A stretch of DNA of 64,000 nt from Mansonella perstans (Eukaryota; Nematoda; Chromadorea; Rhabditida; Onchocercidae), in assembly GCA_037074765.1 (NCBI GenBank), contig JBAMDO010000120.1:62001-126000 (forward strand), read 5' to 3'. Under the pieces are notes generated by a model. It was not told the origin of the DNA and did no database searches. It saw only the letters and a list, made by a program, of their open reading frames with translations. Positions within the stretch are counted from its first letter, which is position 1. Each line of letters begins with the position of its first letter. Shown here in pieces: positions 27,111 to 40,399 of the stretch. A program made the position numbers and the translations under genes.

Positions 27111-29438
27111 AGAAAGAGAGAGAGAGAATTACAAAAGAAAAAACCGGGAAAACTGAAAGTTGCATGGAGCCTTATGAAAACTATCGTCTCACCGCTTGAA
27201 ATATTTTAAATTTTGGAAAAAATACAGTATCTCTACTTCGCTATTTGCTTATCTCATTTTTTGACAAGTTCACAAAGTTTAAGTTTGTAGAGATAGAATG
27301 ATTCTCCAATTATAGTGCTAGCAAAAATGTATTTTGGATGCAATCATGCGCAATATTAGGTATATGATACGAAGGTTTCATAGTAATTCAAAATTAAAAA
27401 TATAAAGCGGAAAAAAAGTTATTTAACTAACAAATTAGTTTTTTCACAAATTGTTACTGTTAATTTAAAATTCTTCTCCAGATTCTGCTACATCACAAAA
27501 CTTTTTTTAATCATTCAACGATTTTCTGGCCAAAAAAAAAAATGGAAAAAGAACTAACGTCCATTTATGTTTAATACATGTTATTAAAAACTTACAAAAG
27601 AATTGTGATAGTCTTTCCATTTTTCATAGAATTACAAACACATTTGTAGTTATTTGGTTCTTTTGAATAACAATTAATTAATAATTAATTAACAATTAAT
27701 AAATAAGAACTATGTATTAATAGAAGCAAATAATATATAATCAATGAAATTATATTTCATTCAGTGATTCTCTCATATAAATATTATGCAATAAATTATT
27801 TGCTAGCAAATTATTTTTTAAATTCCATCAGGAATTCATTTAAACAATGAAAGTAAAAAAGAGAAAAGTCAGGCAAAATTTACACAGCAGTAATTTATGC
27901 TTTCAAGATAAGATATTCAAGAAGGGAATCAACCTTATTTTTAATATATGCATTGAAATAATTTAAATAATTCATAATAAAATACAACAATTAATATCGA
28001 ATGAGGTCATGGTCATAGAAAGAATCAAAGGATATGTGTATCACCAATTATTCTACTGAATTTATCACAAACCTCGATAAGTCAATTACACTGGTCGACG
28101 ACCATTTCGTTATCATCTAGTACGATTGTCACTCATTTTGTTGGATTAACAATTGCTATTGTTTGATAAAAATTTTTTTTGTCAATTCGTATTACGAGGA
28201 GACGAATTGTAGAATAGTTCTCTTAATGATTTGTTTTCCAGTCCGTGGTTTTAATGTTATTATATGAATAACATCTAGATCATGAAATCAGTGAGTACCA
28301 AGAAAATTATTCTTTATCGCCTTTGCTTTATCATATTCGGTATCATTGAATTCTTCATCATCCGAGAGAAATTCTCTTACATTTATTGCAATCAAGCAAT
28401 AAATGAATGCAGAATTGGCTTAATGCTCTAAGTAATTCGCTTATGAGAAACGTAGTAAATATCTATCTGATAAACAAGATAAATATTTTGGAAATAGGTA
28501 GTAGTGGAGGAAAGGAGTTGAGAAACGGGATTAAATTTTGCTCTTAAAGAAATTTCAAAATTTCTTATTTTTTTGGATGAAAGAAAAATTATAATCTTTC
28601 AATAATAAATTAAAAATGCAATTCTTCTATCAATTATTAATTGCACAATTAAGTTCTGGCCATTTTGGAATCACTAATTTTTTTCTTTTCTGAGAAAAAT
28701 CGAAAAATGTGAACAATGTCGTCAGTAACTGTATCACAGTGATTGTGTTTCGTCTCGTTATTTTTTTAACATAAATTGATTACAAAATAAAGATAACATA
28801 ACCACAATAATAATAATAGCATCAGCTACAATAACGAAAATAACAATTGCAAGAACAATAAAAGCAACACAGTTACAATAACGATATACGGAATAGCAAA
28901 AACTACAACAGAAAGAAAAAAAATAATCGCACTTTTTATCGCACTTTTTTTTTTCTACTTCTACTTCTTTATCGCACTTTTATTGCTGTTATATGGGATT
29001 CAAACAAGAAATTTTGAAGCTTTCATTCAAATAAGAAGTTTTGAAATTTCATTAATAGCAAAACTTAATCCCATTTATCGGTTCATCTCTTGTACTTTTA
29101 TTTATTTCTAAAATATTTGTCGTGTTTTTAGATATCTACTTCGCTTCCCGTAGGAAATTACTTTGAGCATTAAGCTTTTGCGTTAATTTACTGCTTGATT
29201 AGGAAAGTTGAAAGCAAATTAATTCTCTAATCCTGCTCTTTCGCTACTCCTTTTACAACATTCCTTCCTAATTGGTATTTTCAAAAATATGTGAAATTAC
29301 TGGGTAATTTAAATCTTTTCATATTTTTAATTTTTTATTTCATTTGCTTACATAGTTTACTATATTTGATTCTGCAGTATTTTCATCTATTTATTCTCTT
29401 TGTTTTTTTTGTTTTTATTTTTTTCTGATTTTACTCCA

Positions 29439-29444
29439 TTTTAG
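29439..29444 (+). promoter_or_regulatory. Candidate spliced-leader acceptor of the membrane-protein gene
   Basis: CATTTTAG ends at 29444, 64 nt before the ATG at 29509, preceded by a T-rich stretch. This matches the nematode trans-splice acceptor consensus and would give a short 5'UTR. Confidence 0.4.
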
Positions 29445-29508
29445 CATTCACGCTAATTTACTGTCTCTGAAAGATTAAATTTTTATGAGTTCCCCGAAAA
29501 ATCAATAA

Positions 29509-30742
29509 ATGATACTAAATTTGATATTTTTTTTCCTTGATGTTATACTTGCTATTACTGTCACATTATTAACACTGTGGAAAATTGCTGATGTGAGCAC
29601 TAAGTGGTATACTATCAATTTATTAATTGCATATCTTATTACTAGTGCTGGTGCTAATTTCCAAGATATATTAAAAGCATCACCTCATTCCGAAATCTTC
29701 AAACTTTGGTAAACTTTTTTTCACTGGATTATTAAATATTTTGAAGAAAATTATAGTAAAATTTTAAAAATTTGCTATAATTGTGTAAAATCGATCGATA
29801 ACAAATTAATAATTGAAAACTTTATCACTGAATATTAACACTGTATATACATACAAGGGAGAAGGAGATATTTTGATGAAAGTTTTTTTTTCAAAACAAA
29901 CACTTAAAATGAAAAAGCTTCGCTTTTTTTCAGTCTTGCATGGTCCACACACTATTTAAGACTGCTGGGATTCGCACTGGTACGCCTGATATTATTCTTC
30001 AATATCCTTGAAATATACAGCATTTATACTCTTAAATCGAATACCTTAAGAACTTTATACAAGAGGTAAATTCGACTTTTTCTGTGTTGATTTTCTCACC
30101 AAATGCAATACTAGTTATATTAAACTAATTGAAAAACATGCTAATAAAGTAACTTCTTTTCAAGTGATAATTTTCAAATCGATTTAATGATGTTCGTTTT
30201 TTTTTCCTTCCGCTTTTTCTTTTAACAAACTGTATTTCAGCAGTTTTCGAGTGCTTACTCTTATTCATATCTCTGCACAAGTAATTGCAATTCCATTTAC
30301 AATTTTGTTACGTGTTTTTTTGGATACTGCGATTTACAAATTTACTAGGATGATTTACTTTTCGATTGTATGCTTTTTATATCTTAGCTCAATCGTAATA
30401 ATTGGCGTTGTAAGTTATGTTCAAGCGTAATTATTCTTTAATTAATTTCAATCAAGTTTGAGTAATTTAATCTTTTCCTTCCTTTTTTTATTAAATTTTG
30501 AAACGAAAAGTAAATATTCGCTTAATTAATTGCTTTCATTTTCTTTCAATGATGAAATGGAGAAATTATCTGGACAAGTTCAAAAAATTTGTCAACCAAA
30601 AATTGAAAAATGTCCTAATTGTTATTTGCAGGCAATTTATTACATTTGTGAACATGAACGATTACAGCAAAATATGCAATTACAGCGAGCTCTTAAACCG
30701 CTCATTTTTTTAAATTTCAATTGCTGGCAAAAATTTCTATGA
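29509..30742 (+). CDS. Unrecognised multi-pass membrane protein
   Basis: Four exons, 29509-29708, 29934-30065, 30241-30409 and 30632-30742, join in frame to 203 aa; all junctions are GT-AG with T-rich TTTCAG/TTGCAG acceptors. I do not recognise the family. Five hydrophobic stretches are visible at about residues 3-24, 34-49, 77-98, 115-136 and 148-172, with a Lys/Arg-rich loop (TLRTLYKR) after the third and a short Gln/Arg-rich tail (HERLQQNMQLQRALKP) after the last. The size and layout suggest a small tetraspan-like protein, but no tetraspanin CCG or claudin W-GLW-C-C motif is present. If the first hydrophobic stretch is a signal peptide, four membrane passes remain. No catalytic or binding motif is seen. 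It stands alone between SSRP1 and ced-6. The third acceptor is a tandem CAGCAG, so one Ser may be optional. Confidence 0.75.
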
Positions 30743-31025
30743 TAATATGAATATGATGCTCAATTCTTTCTATTCTTTTGATATCTTTAACGAAGAAAAC
30801 AGACAAAATTATTAATGATAGAGCTTTGCAGGAACATTCTTCTCACTCCCACAGCTATAGGTGACGCCAAGTAACGCAGTACGATAATGCTTTGGAATAA
30901 TTCTCTTCACATTTAATAAGCAAGCGTACATTTTGTTACCGATCTTCTCTTCTCAACAAATACCGTAATCACAGATGTAAGAATGGTAACTAACATCAAT
31001 TATTTTAGATTAGTTTAAAATTAAA

Positions 31026-31094
31026 CATCAAAAAAAACCTCATTAGTACTTTGTTATTATTTGGCATCAAAAAACCTCATTAGTACTTTGTTAT
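31026..31094. repeat. Tandem duplication of about 31 bp
   Basis: Two copies of CATC, an A run, then CCTCATTAGTACTTTGTTAT, starting at about 31026 and 31065, differ only in the A-run length. Confidence 0.85.
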
Positions 31095-31677
31095 AATGAT
31101 TGTTACTTTTTTTTTTTAGAAGTATTCATTTGAAGCAAAATTTTTTTTTTTTTTTTTTAGAAGAAGTATTCAAATAGTCATTTTTTTGATTTTTTTTTCA
31201 GAGGTATTCATTTGAAGCACACTTCAACTTCATCGAAACCAAAAAAAAGAGGAATTCATAACGAAACGCATGACTTATTGCAACGAGCGTACACCACAGT
31301 GTGATTTCAACAAGCGTACACAAATATGATTTCGAGATTAAAATTTATAAAGTATCAGTAATTTACATAAGAAAAGAGAGAGATCAAAGATCGACTCAAA
31401 TTTTGAGATACTGAAAAGGAAAAAAGTCTTCGAGTGCATTCTCCAACTATTTCCGTAATTGTTTTTCATGGCTTCTGCAATAGGAATCAGTCCAATGAAC
31501 TGATTCCCTTCCTACTCAGTGTCATAAATGGAAAAATTTTGAGAAAGGATTGATCTCCTCTTTGATCTTGTTTTTTCTTAACTATTTGGTTGACACTCTC
31601 CTTTCATTCATGACCTTTTTCATCACGCTAACATCAAGCATCTTATTTCCGTAATGATGATCAGATTTAAATGGTTT

Positions 31678-31772
31678 CCCGAAAACTCCTGTCATCAAAT
31701 TTTTCATATATACTATAAAATAATATCCTGAAAACTTTTATCTCGTCAAATTTTTAATATATACCACAAAAA
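31678..31772. repeat. Two-copy 48-bp tandem repeat
   Basis: Imperfect copies share GAAAACT, TCAAATTTTT and ATATATAC at matching offsets. Confidence 0.7.
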
Positions 31773-32444
31773 AAGTTTCAAAAAAATGTTGGTCGAAATT
31801 TCCTACAATAAGCGATAAGATATATATAGAAGACAGAGGAATTACATAGCATTAAGTGGGTAGATTCTTCATTTCTACAAAATGATTCATTCTTCTTTCT
31901 GGTTATTCTCTAGGAAGAATCACATTTATATATTTTAGAGTCTCTGCAGCTGCATTAAACCAGCGATCATTTATGGCCATGAATGTGCGGAAGAACTCAT
32001 AAAACAATCGCTGGCATTTGTTTACAGCAAAGACATATTTTCAAGAATTACAATTTAAAATTGTGCAAATTTCGTACTGTTCTTAAAAAAAAAAAAAAAA
32101 AGTTCTTAAAACCCATTCAAGTCAGATTAAATATATATTTCTTAATGATCACAAAAATCCCATAATATCATGCGATTAAAGTTACATCAGCTCCGCTTCA
32201 TAGCTTTCATCAGTGCTGATTTTGCGAAAATTTCACTTTTTCAAAGTTAACCATTTGGTTATTATTTTAGCAAAAAAAATCTTTCTACTGCTTCTTTCTC
32301 TCAAATGTCTGTAAATATTTCTTTTCCTTTAAATATTATATAAAATTTCATCAGAATTTCTGGTAAAGCAAAATTTGTATGAAACGTTTGCAAGATGTAA
32401 TTTCAATCATTTTCTAATGTGCAAAAACAAGTAATGAAATCTGA

Positions 32445-35400
32445 TCAAGTATGACCATTTTGCGTGGGTTTTAGTTGATCTTCACCGGTATTTGCTTCTG
32501 GAGACTGAGCTGGTACACCATAAATATTTTGCAAATCGCGTGCTGCATCACCCGTATCACCCATTGCTAAAATTCCCGATGCAAAACCATCACGTAGTTC
32601 TGTTAATCGTTTATCCACCTGAAATCAACAATACGTACACAAAGATAAAATGTCGAAATAATTAGAGATAAGCCGTCCTTCTCAAATGCCAAATCATGAA
32701 ATTCCTCTGGCATTCTCAGGGAACTTCGGATAGGCTTGCAAGGGTCAAATAATTCAAAGTTATTCTTGAGCTTTTCATTAGTTTCCAGAAAAGTTAATCA
32801 TCATAATTTCAGGAAAATAATAGCACTTTATTATTGCTACCACTCATCTATTCAATATGAAATGCCCAGTTCTTATTTTCAAAAAAAAAAAGAATTCAAA
32901 ATCCTTACTATTGATAACATCTCATCGAATTGCTCCGGTGTTGGTTCATGTTCCGAAGAAGACGGTACAGAAATCGGTTTTGGCTCCAGACTCTGACAAA
33001 AAAACTTTTGTTGAAAATATATAAAAAAGGAAAAAATTCATTAGATCTGTTCGTAATTTACGTTGTTCTTTTTCAAAAAAAGAAAAAATATAAATTGGAA
33101 TTGACAATTCCAATTTTTATTAGGATTATGCTAACGAATCAAACATATTATATGACTGAATCGAAAGTTTCATATGAGTGGATCGAAAGTTAAGCAAAGA
33201 TTAAGAAATGAAAGTGCAAAAAGACATACAAGAACTTCGTTCATGAAATCATCCCCGAAAGGATCAAGACCAAATTTATCTTTCTCTTTTTTCTCTCCTG
33301 CTACTGTTGCTTTTTTCCTTTCACCTGCACGTGGATCAAATTCATCATCGAATAAATCTTCCATTTTATCCAATTGCAAATTTTCTAGACGTCTTCCGAC
33401 CTAAACCTTTCAAATTAATTCATATGATAAATGAAACTGCAAATTGTAAAATGTTGGGGAAGATGAATGACAATGTTATTATTAACTCATAAAGCTTATT
33501 TTTGTTCTGAAACTTGAATATATATGATCTCAAAAAGAAAGATCTTGTAAGGACAATGCACCCCTCGTAACAAGATATTGCTATTTGAAAGTAATAATTT
33601 AAAATAGCAAAATTAAATAATTTCCAGTTAGATAAACAAAAGTTTCTCATTTTTCAATGATATCTTGATGAAGTAATTTTTTTTTATATAAGATAAAATC
33701 CTTAATCCGAAACTATTTTCTTTAATCTGAAATAATCTATATTGAAACGATTCCACCCAATTTCACTAATTTTTTCATCCTAATCATACAATTAATTTGG
33801 TAGAAAGAACTGGATAGAAATAAATTCCTTATCGATAAAATAATACTTTCCTTCCAAAAGATCTAAGCAATTAATACTAAAAATACTAATTACTGAAGCC
33901 GCTACAAAACGTAAAAATAAAAGGGAAAAAGAACCATTAAGATAGTATAATTTTTTGTCAGTGAAATAAAGCCAAAAACACCAAAGGTTTCATTCACGTG
34001 TTTCCTAGATAATGGCTGCTTGATTACAGCGAATATAGCAAATCAATAATATTCTAGACCAAAGTTGCTCAAAATGTCATTAGAAAAGAAATTTTCAAAT
34101 TAGAAAACAATTAACTAGGAGGATACCTGTGGGAAGTTTGCAGCAGAATCGTTTGTATTAGTAGTGTTCGCATGATGTCGCCGTGGAATTGTTGGTGGTG
34201 GAACAATTGCGGGTATCATGTCGTCCATCAAAGACGGCATGATTCCAGGAGGTGGCTGACGAGGCACTGGCGAAGTTGGTAGAGGTGGTGCGGAATTCTC
34301 CTGACAATTAACTTTAAGTCAGACAAAAGTATTTTCGTTAAATTCCAAAGATGATTTAAAAAAATTTTCCCGGAACATTGCACAAACTCCTGTTCTGATG
34401 CAATTCTTTTAGGATACTAATGAAACATATACTGAAGATTGAAGATTGAACAAAAAGGAACCTTCCGGTTTTGTAGCGTATAAAGCTTCTCCTTAAGCTC
34501 ATTATTTTCGTGTTCCAGCTCCGCTATTCGCTTCCTTAACATAATTAACTGCTTTTTATTTTCCAAATCTCGACCATTTTTTTCCAAAAATTTCTGAAAG
34601 GGAGCGCAAAAAAATAATAAGGATAAGGAAAATGTATCAATACATATGTTATATGGTATATTTTATTTTAAAATTTATGATATATTTGAAGCATTAATAG
34701 ATCCGATGAAACAAACCATCAAATCTTTTTTCCGCACTATTTAGCATCTAAACAAAATTACTAAACAATTTTACCTGATATGCAAGATCGAATGCTTCCC
34801 CAACAGTAAGAGTTATCTGTTCTGCTAATTTCTCACTTAGAAAAACGAAACAATCATGTCTAGCGGATGATTCGGCCTTTGCAATAAATGAAAAAACCCT
34901 CTTATCCTGAAAGATGGACACTCTGTTTCATATAGAAGAATACAAAATGCATTACGTACCACAACAAGATGCCATGGAAATGTTGTAATATCAAATGCTA
35001 ACACCAATCAATTATTTAACTTGAAACTGGTTACTTGATAGTTGTTTTTTTCTTGAAGTAGAACAATTAACTAAGGAAAGACCAAAATCAATTTCTGACA
35101 ACTACTTACGAACACAAAAGATTAAAACAGGTACTAAATATAAAAAAAAAGACCTGTTTGTCATCTGCGCAAAAGGAGATTCGATGGAGAGGATATTTGA
35201 ATAAAATCAATTTTGTCTTTGTATCGATAACTGTTAAACCATCCACATTAATGTGCAAATCGACTTTCTTAAGTTTTGCTCCCGAATGTCCCACAACTCC
35301 CCGACTTACCTAAATTACTTTACGAATAATAAGAAAGATAAATCACACAATGTTTCTAATCCTGGGTTTTGCTTTCTGTTTCTGATCCAAGCAGTAAAAC

Positions 35401-36105
35401 TCAAAACTTGTGCTCGTTATGAGCGTGGAAGATCATTCTTGATGTATCAATCTTCAAAACACTTTCTTTTTGTCTAATCGTTACGAAAATACTCGCCGAT
35501 ATCTTTGCTTAAATTCAAGTTATGATCCGAAAATCGAAATTCTAAAGTATATTAGAAACACAGCTCGGCAAAATTACACTCTTTATTAGAATTAAACATT
35601 ACTCTGTTGTTTCTGGTCTTTTTCTGAAAATAATGCAGAAGAACTGGGAAGTCAAAGCGTTTCTCAACAATAGCGAAAAATAGAAGGAAGCCACAAAAGA
35701 AAGAACCAAATATCCATAGGAAGAATTATTACTTGCAGTTGGAATCGTATAGCATGAATAGCATCTCGAATAACATGTGTTCCTTTCGGCTCCGACACTT
35801 CGGCAAAACCAAGCATTTTTACGGAATATTCAACACGCCCATTTAGTAAAACATCTGTAACAACATCTTGAACTTACCTTATAGAATATTTTCAAATGAG
35901 AAAGATTAGAATGGCAAATTATTCTTGTAAATTCCAGCAAATCAATAAACTAAATTAGCAAACCAGGTGGATGTATCCATTTGGATGAACTACCACCAGA
36001 ATATCGAACTCCATTGGTATGATTCGATGAGCTAGCAATACCAAATGACTGGGAACCAAGGGAACGCTTTATGGTGTTATAAATTTCCTTTCCCTTTGAA
36101 GTCAT
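32445..36105 (-). CDS. ced-6: Engulfment adaptor CED-6 / GULP (PTB domain)
   Basis: Ten exons in transcript order: 36105-35964, 35854-35733, 35623-35603, 35309-35154, 34906-34775, 34593-34462, 34300-34127, 33400-33230, 32992-32909, 32618-32445. They sum to 436 codons (435 aa). The PTB domain covers about residues 44-190: [30 protein letters not shown] and [18 protein letters not shown] are diagnostic of CED-6/GULP. A coiled-coil stretch follows ([20 protein letters not shown]), then a proline-rich region, then an acidic [12 protein letters not shown] and DPFGDDF segment shared with nematode CED-6. CED-6 binds NPXY in the CED-1/LRP-type receptor to drive apoptotic-cell clearance and clathrin/AP2 traffic. 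Exon 3 is only 21 nt (KKTRNNR) and phase 0 on both sides, so it could be skipped without a frameshift. The start is the first in-frame ATG before the conserved [12 protein letters not shown]. Confidence 0.95.
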
Positions 36106-39100
36106 TTAATATCTGCAAATACATATTAATTAATTAATTAAATACAAATTATGTTAACAAAAAGAAAAAGAACCGGTTCAAACGATAACGAGACGATAGA
36201 AAATAATGACATTTTCACTAAGCATCAAAATTAGACTATAAATTCATAAAAAAAAGAAAGAAATCCATGAAAAATGTCGTCGAGCAATTTGTAAAATAAA
36301 AAATCTCAGATCCTGAAAGGATAAAAAAAAAATTATTCAAAACAGAAATGAAATCAAATATCAAAGGAATCTTTTTTAATATTTTACATCAAATTATTCA
36401 CACTCTCTATACATAATTTTGTTTACATTTGCGCAAAGTTAACAAATACTTGACCAATGCAATGGACAAAGTAAGGATCTCAATTTAATAAATACATCTA
36501 TAAAGTGATACGTTGAAAACTGCAAAATTCCCATGCATAGTTAAAAATGAATGTAGCATACATTACTCATTTAATAGAGAGGTATACATAAAATGATTAT
36601 CGATCATTTCACTTCATCTCTAAAATTTTTACATTTCCATTATCCTCAACCTATTTAAACTAGCAATAGATCATTTAGGTATAGATATACAGAAAGATTA
36701 ACTCTGAAATGATTTCACAGTTGATTGATTTTATGACCTAAACAATAATTTCAGCATTCTTAACCTTTTGAAACAATAATTTTTTGTTCCAGATGAAACT
36801 CAAAAATTAATTAATAATTTAAATTAAATTTAACCAAGAAATTTTCTAAGAGAAAAATTAGGATAAGAAAATTAATTATTGTCGTCCCAAATTATCTCAT
36901 CTTTCAGAATTGTTCTCGAGAAAAAGAGCATGATATCATCATCATCATCATTCATCACCTTTCATTAACAGGCGCAAAAAATGCAACAAAAATCATTTCA
37001 GTACAATTAATTCATTTTATGTATTTGTTAATGAAATATTTGAATATCACTTAATTCATATATATTTTGCTTATCATTTTATCCAATTCAAATGGTTTCA
37101 TCTGAAAATTAATTTAATTGCAGACAGAAAAAAACCAAAAATTTCCCTTATTACATTTTTCAAAAAATGGAAATAATTAGTTTAATAATTATATCTGATC
37201 ATGAATAATTTATTGTTTAATTAATTCCAAAATAAACAAACAATGTATGCCTTATCCTATCTAATTTTCTCACGTCATCATCATCGACTTTTATTCAGAC
37301 TCTCTTAACAGTCAATACATACATACCATTATTATGTTGTCAACTTCCCCTATTCATTTAATCTTCAATTACGCAACTTTCTTATTAAAAAAAAACATTT
37401 ATCTATCTACCTCATATTATTTCATACGTAAACAATATTATATATCAATACACTCATATATACATTCATTTATTTAAACATTCACCTCTTCACATTTACT
37501 CCTTCTTATCATGTATAAGCTTTTACCCTTAAATTACTAATACGACAAAATTATTTGCTACCATATGTTATGTAGCAAACATCAACACATACAACATTTT
37601 TCAATCATCGTTTTTACCATCTCTTCTTCTTCAATCATCCTTCAAACCTGTCTCCTTTAATTTTTAACAGCTATTATAAATAACAATTCTTTCGCTCAAT
37701 CTGCTTATCTATTCTCTCATATTCCCCCACTGTTCACTTCTTTCCTACCACAAAACTAAATCGTTTAAATGCTATTGTTTCCAATGATTCTCGAACTATT
37801 CGATCATTCTTAAGAATAGAAGAATTCAGCATGAAAATGGCACCATTATTGGGACAACAATATGTCAACATTCTCTCCGTCAGCATCCCAATGTTTCTTC
37901 TCATACCGCATCAACCACTTCTGCAACAACCATCATTATTACTTGTTTTTGTAACATGTCACACCACATATATTTAGAGACATTACGATGAAATATCTAA
38001 GGCAGTGTAATAAAATCTATTCTCATTGATGAGCTAAATAAATGCGTAAATAAACAATGAAGTGATTTTGCAAGCTATTCTGTAATTTCTTGGAAAAAAA
38101 ATTATTATATTGTAGTCCAAAATATGCAAGCAATTTAATAAATGTAAATAAACAAATAAGTTATATGCAATTTAAAAGTCAAACTTATCTCCAATGTCCA
38201 TATGTAAGGTCAGAATTATCTCCAATGTCTATATATGCCGAACAAATTATAAAACTTTTCATTTCTTTAAACATAATTTCTTCGATGCTTCAATTTTCAC
38301 TATCTCATTCTTCTTTGTTTTGATTTCTAAGCAAAATTTAAATAAATTTCATTTGCAATGCGAAAACTTTTATATTTACATACAGCGCAAAAGTTAGCAA
38401 TCAACCAAAAAATCTAAAATGTGTTAATGAAAGTTGAATGATTAGCATAGCTAGATACTATATATCTGCCAATAAACTGTTAGGTGATCAACTAAGAAGT
38501 TGAAAGGTTACGAAAATCAGAAACTACAAATCAGTCAACCTACCAATAATGATTTCACACGAACTGCTTATAGTGAACAGAAATTTTACTTGCACAATAA
38601 ATTACAAGAGAAAAGCAAAAATAACTGGCTAATGCAACAGCACACCTTTCATAGGCAAATCTTTAGAAGTGAAAAGAGGGCAAATCAATTAACCCGATGT
38701 GTTCAAGACTAGATTTGTCGAAATTCAATTTGCTCGATCGTAACATTACGCCTCTCTCATCAAAAGGTCATTCAATTGTTCCATTTCAAAAAGAAAAAAA
38801 AACCGAAATGAAATTGAAATTGTATGATTAGTTCAATCAAGTAAACGAGTTTTGAAATAATATCTCCAGAATATGGAATAATGAAAATAGAACAGAAAAA
38901 AAGAAAAAAGAAAAATCTCAAAATTGGAATTTGAAATTTATGCAATAAAAACAATCAATTCCACAATGCTTTCCATTTCTGAAATATTAATGTATATCGC
39001 TGTAATGGACTGTTCGATGACTTTTTTCTTGCTTTTTACAGCTTATTCCAAAAATATGATTTAACTGTAATGTATGAAAAAAACATTAAAACTTGATATA

Positions 39101-40399
39101 CTGATAAATAAAATAAAAAGTATTCACTATGACATTAACAAAAGAAGGAAAAAGAAGAAATCACAGATTATGAAACTGATCAACACATATACAAACATCG
39201 TGACCATATTCAGCAGTGAATATGTCGTGAGCATTGAAAATTTCGGACGTACTCACATCAAATAAAATCATATATTAAAATGTCGTAGTTAAGAGTCATG
39301 ATAAATTATGACAACTCAAAAAAAAAAAAAAGAAACACAAACTGTCTAAAAAATTCGATCATTGAGTAAAATTTTTGGGCTATCAGAACAAAAATGCTCA
39401 TCAACAAAGTTATCAGAGATAATTAAATCAATTCAATGACGTAAAATCAATAGTTTTAGAAAATTGAAAATAAGGAAAAACCACTCATTGCATATAAACA
39501 TCAACAAGACATTCTCGTGACTAAACACCAAAGTTTTGATCTTTGTTACGATATCATAAAAACTAGACTATTTTTTGTCCTAAAAATTGAATGAATTTAA
39601 CAAAACGGTGCCATTACATAATCTGGCTAGCACTGATGAATCATCACGTAGTCGTTCAGCAATTTAAAGTCCAATAAAATACATTGATGTATTTTATGAA
39701 TATGCATTGTTATTTTAGTGTGATGTATTTCAATGAAGTTTAATGTCATTTTCGATTCCAAACCCTCACCCACTTGCTTATTCACATTTATCATCCAAAA
39801 AATAGCCAACTGTTTGGAGTTCTTTTTTTTTTTCAAAATCAATAATTTGCTTCACCTGTTAACTACAATACTTTGACAGAAAAACAATGAAAAAAAAAAA
39901 CTATTTATAGAAATTTAAACTAAAACAGTTCGTGATTCTTTCTTTCAAAGATTATTTCAAATCAATAATTCGTCTGATACAGGAGCTGAAAAAGGAGAAA
40001 GCAAATATTGAAAAACAATGTGATAGAGGAGAACGAATCACATTGCATTTAACAAATGACAAAATGATCGAAACACAGTTGCTCAAACCAATTTCTTAAC
40101 CCAACCATTTTTCAGTCAGTTGGGGAATCTCATCTCTTTCATATCCTATAGTTCCCTTTAAAAATAACTCTTTTTCTTACCGTGAACCTGAACTTCCATC
40201 TAAATTTCATTTCCTTTAACATAATTAAATTGTAGTTAGCAGATGTTAAAAATGAAATACGCTGACATTAGCAATAAACAAGAAATCATTGTCATTAAAT
40301 TTATTTCATCGTAAACCGGAATGAATTACTTACTGAATTTCGATTCTGTATGGATAATTTACATTTAAAAATTAATACTAAACTTATATCCAGCAGATT
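36106..40399. other. Divergent intergenic region, ced-6 to the PDGF/VEGF-like gene
   Basis: About 4.3 kb with no supportable gene. It includes an ATC run near 36936-36950, a long G-poor block at about 37240-37960, and a hairpin AAAATACAT-TG-ATGTATTTT at about 39677-39696. The short open frames at 38090-38720 and 39070-39270 are AT-rich and resemble no protein. Confidence 0.55.

Larger units (their letters stand above)
26257..29444. other. Divergent intergenic region, SSRP1 to the membrane gene
   Basis: About 3.2 kb without a supportable gene. It includes a pyrimidine-rich, G-poor tract at about 26870-27110 followed by a short GA run, a local duplication near 26635-26690, and AAT/ACA-type simple sequence around 28800-28915. 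It should hold the promoters of both divergent neighbours. Confidence 0.55.
30743..32444. other. Convergent gap between the membrane gene and ced-6
   Basis: No gene is seen. It contains a 31-bp direct duplication at 31026-31094, a second imperfect duplication around GTATTCATTTGAAGCA at about 31119-31222, and two units of a 48-bp repeat at about 31678-31772. Confidence 0.6.

Noticed and set aside
38090..38720. Possible small genes between ced-6 and pvf-1
   Set aside because: Overlapping frames with AT-driven composition and no recognisable motif or splice structure.
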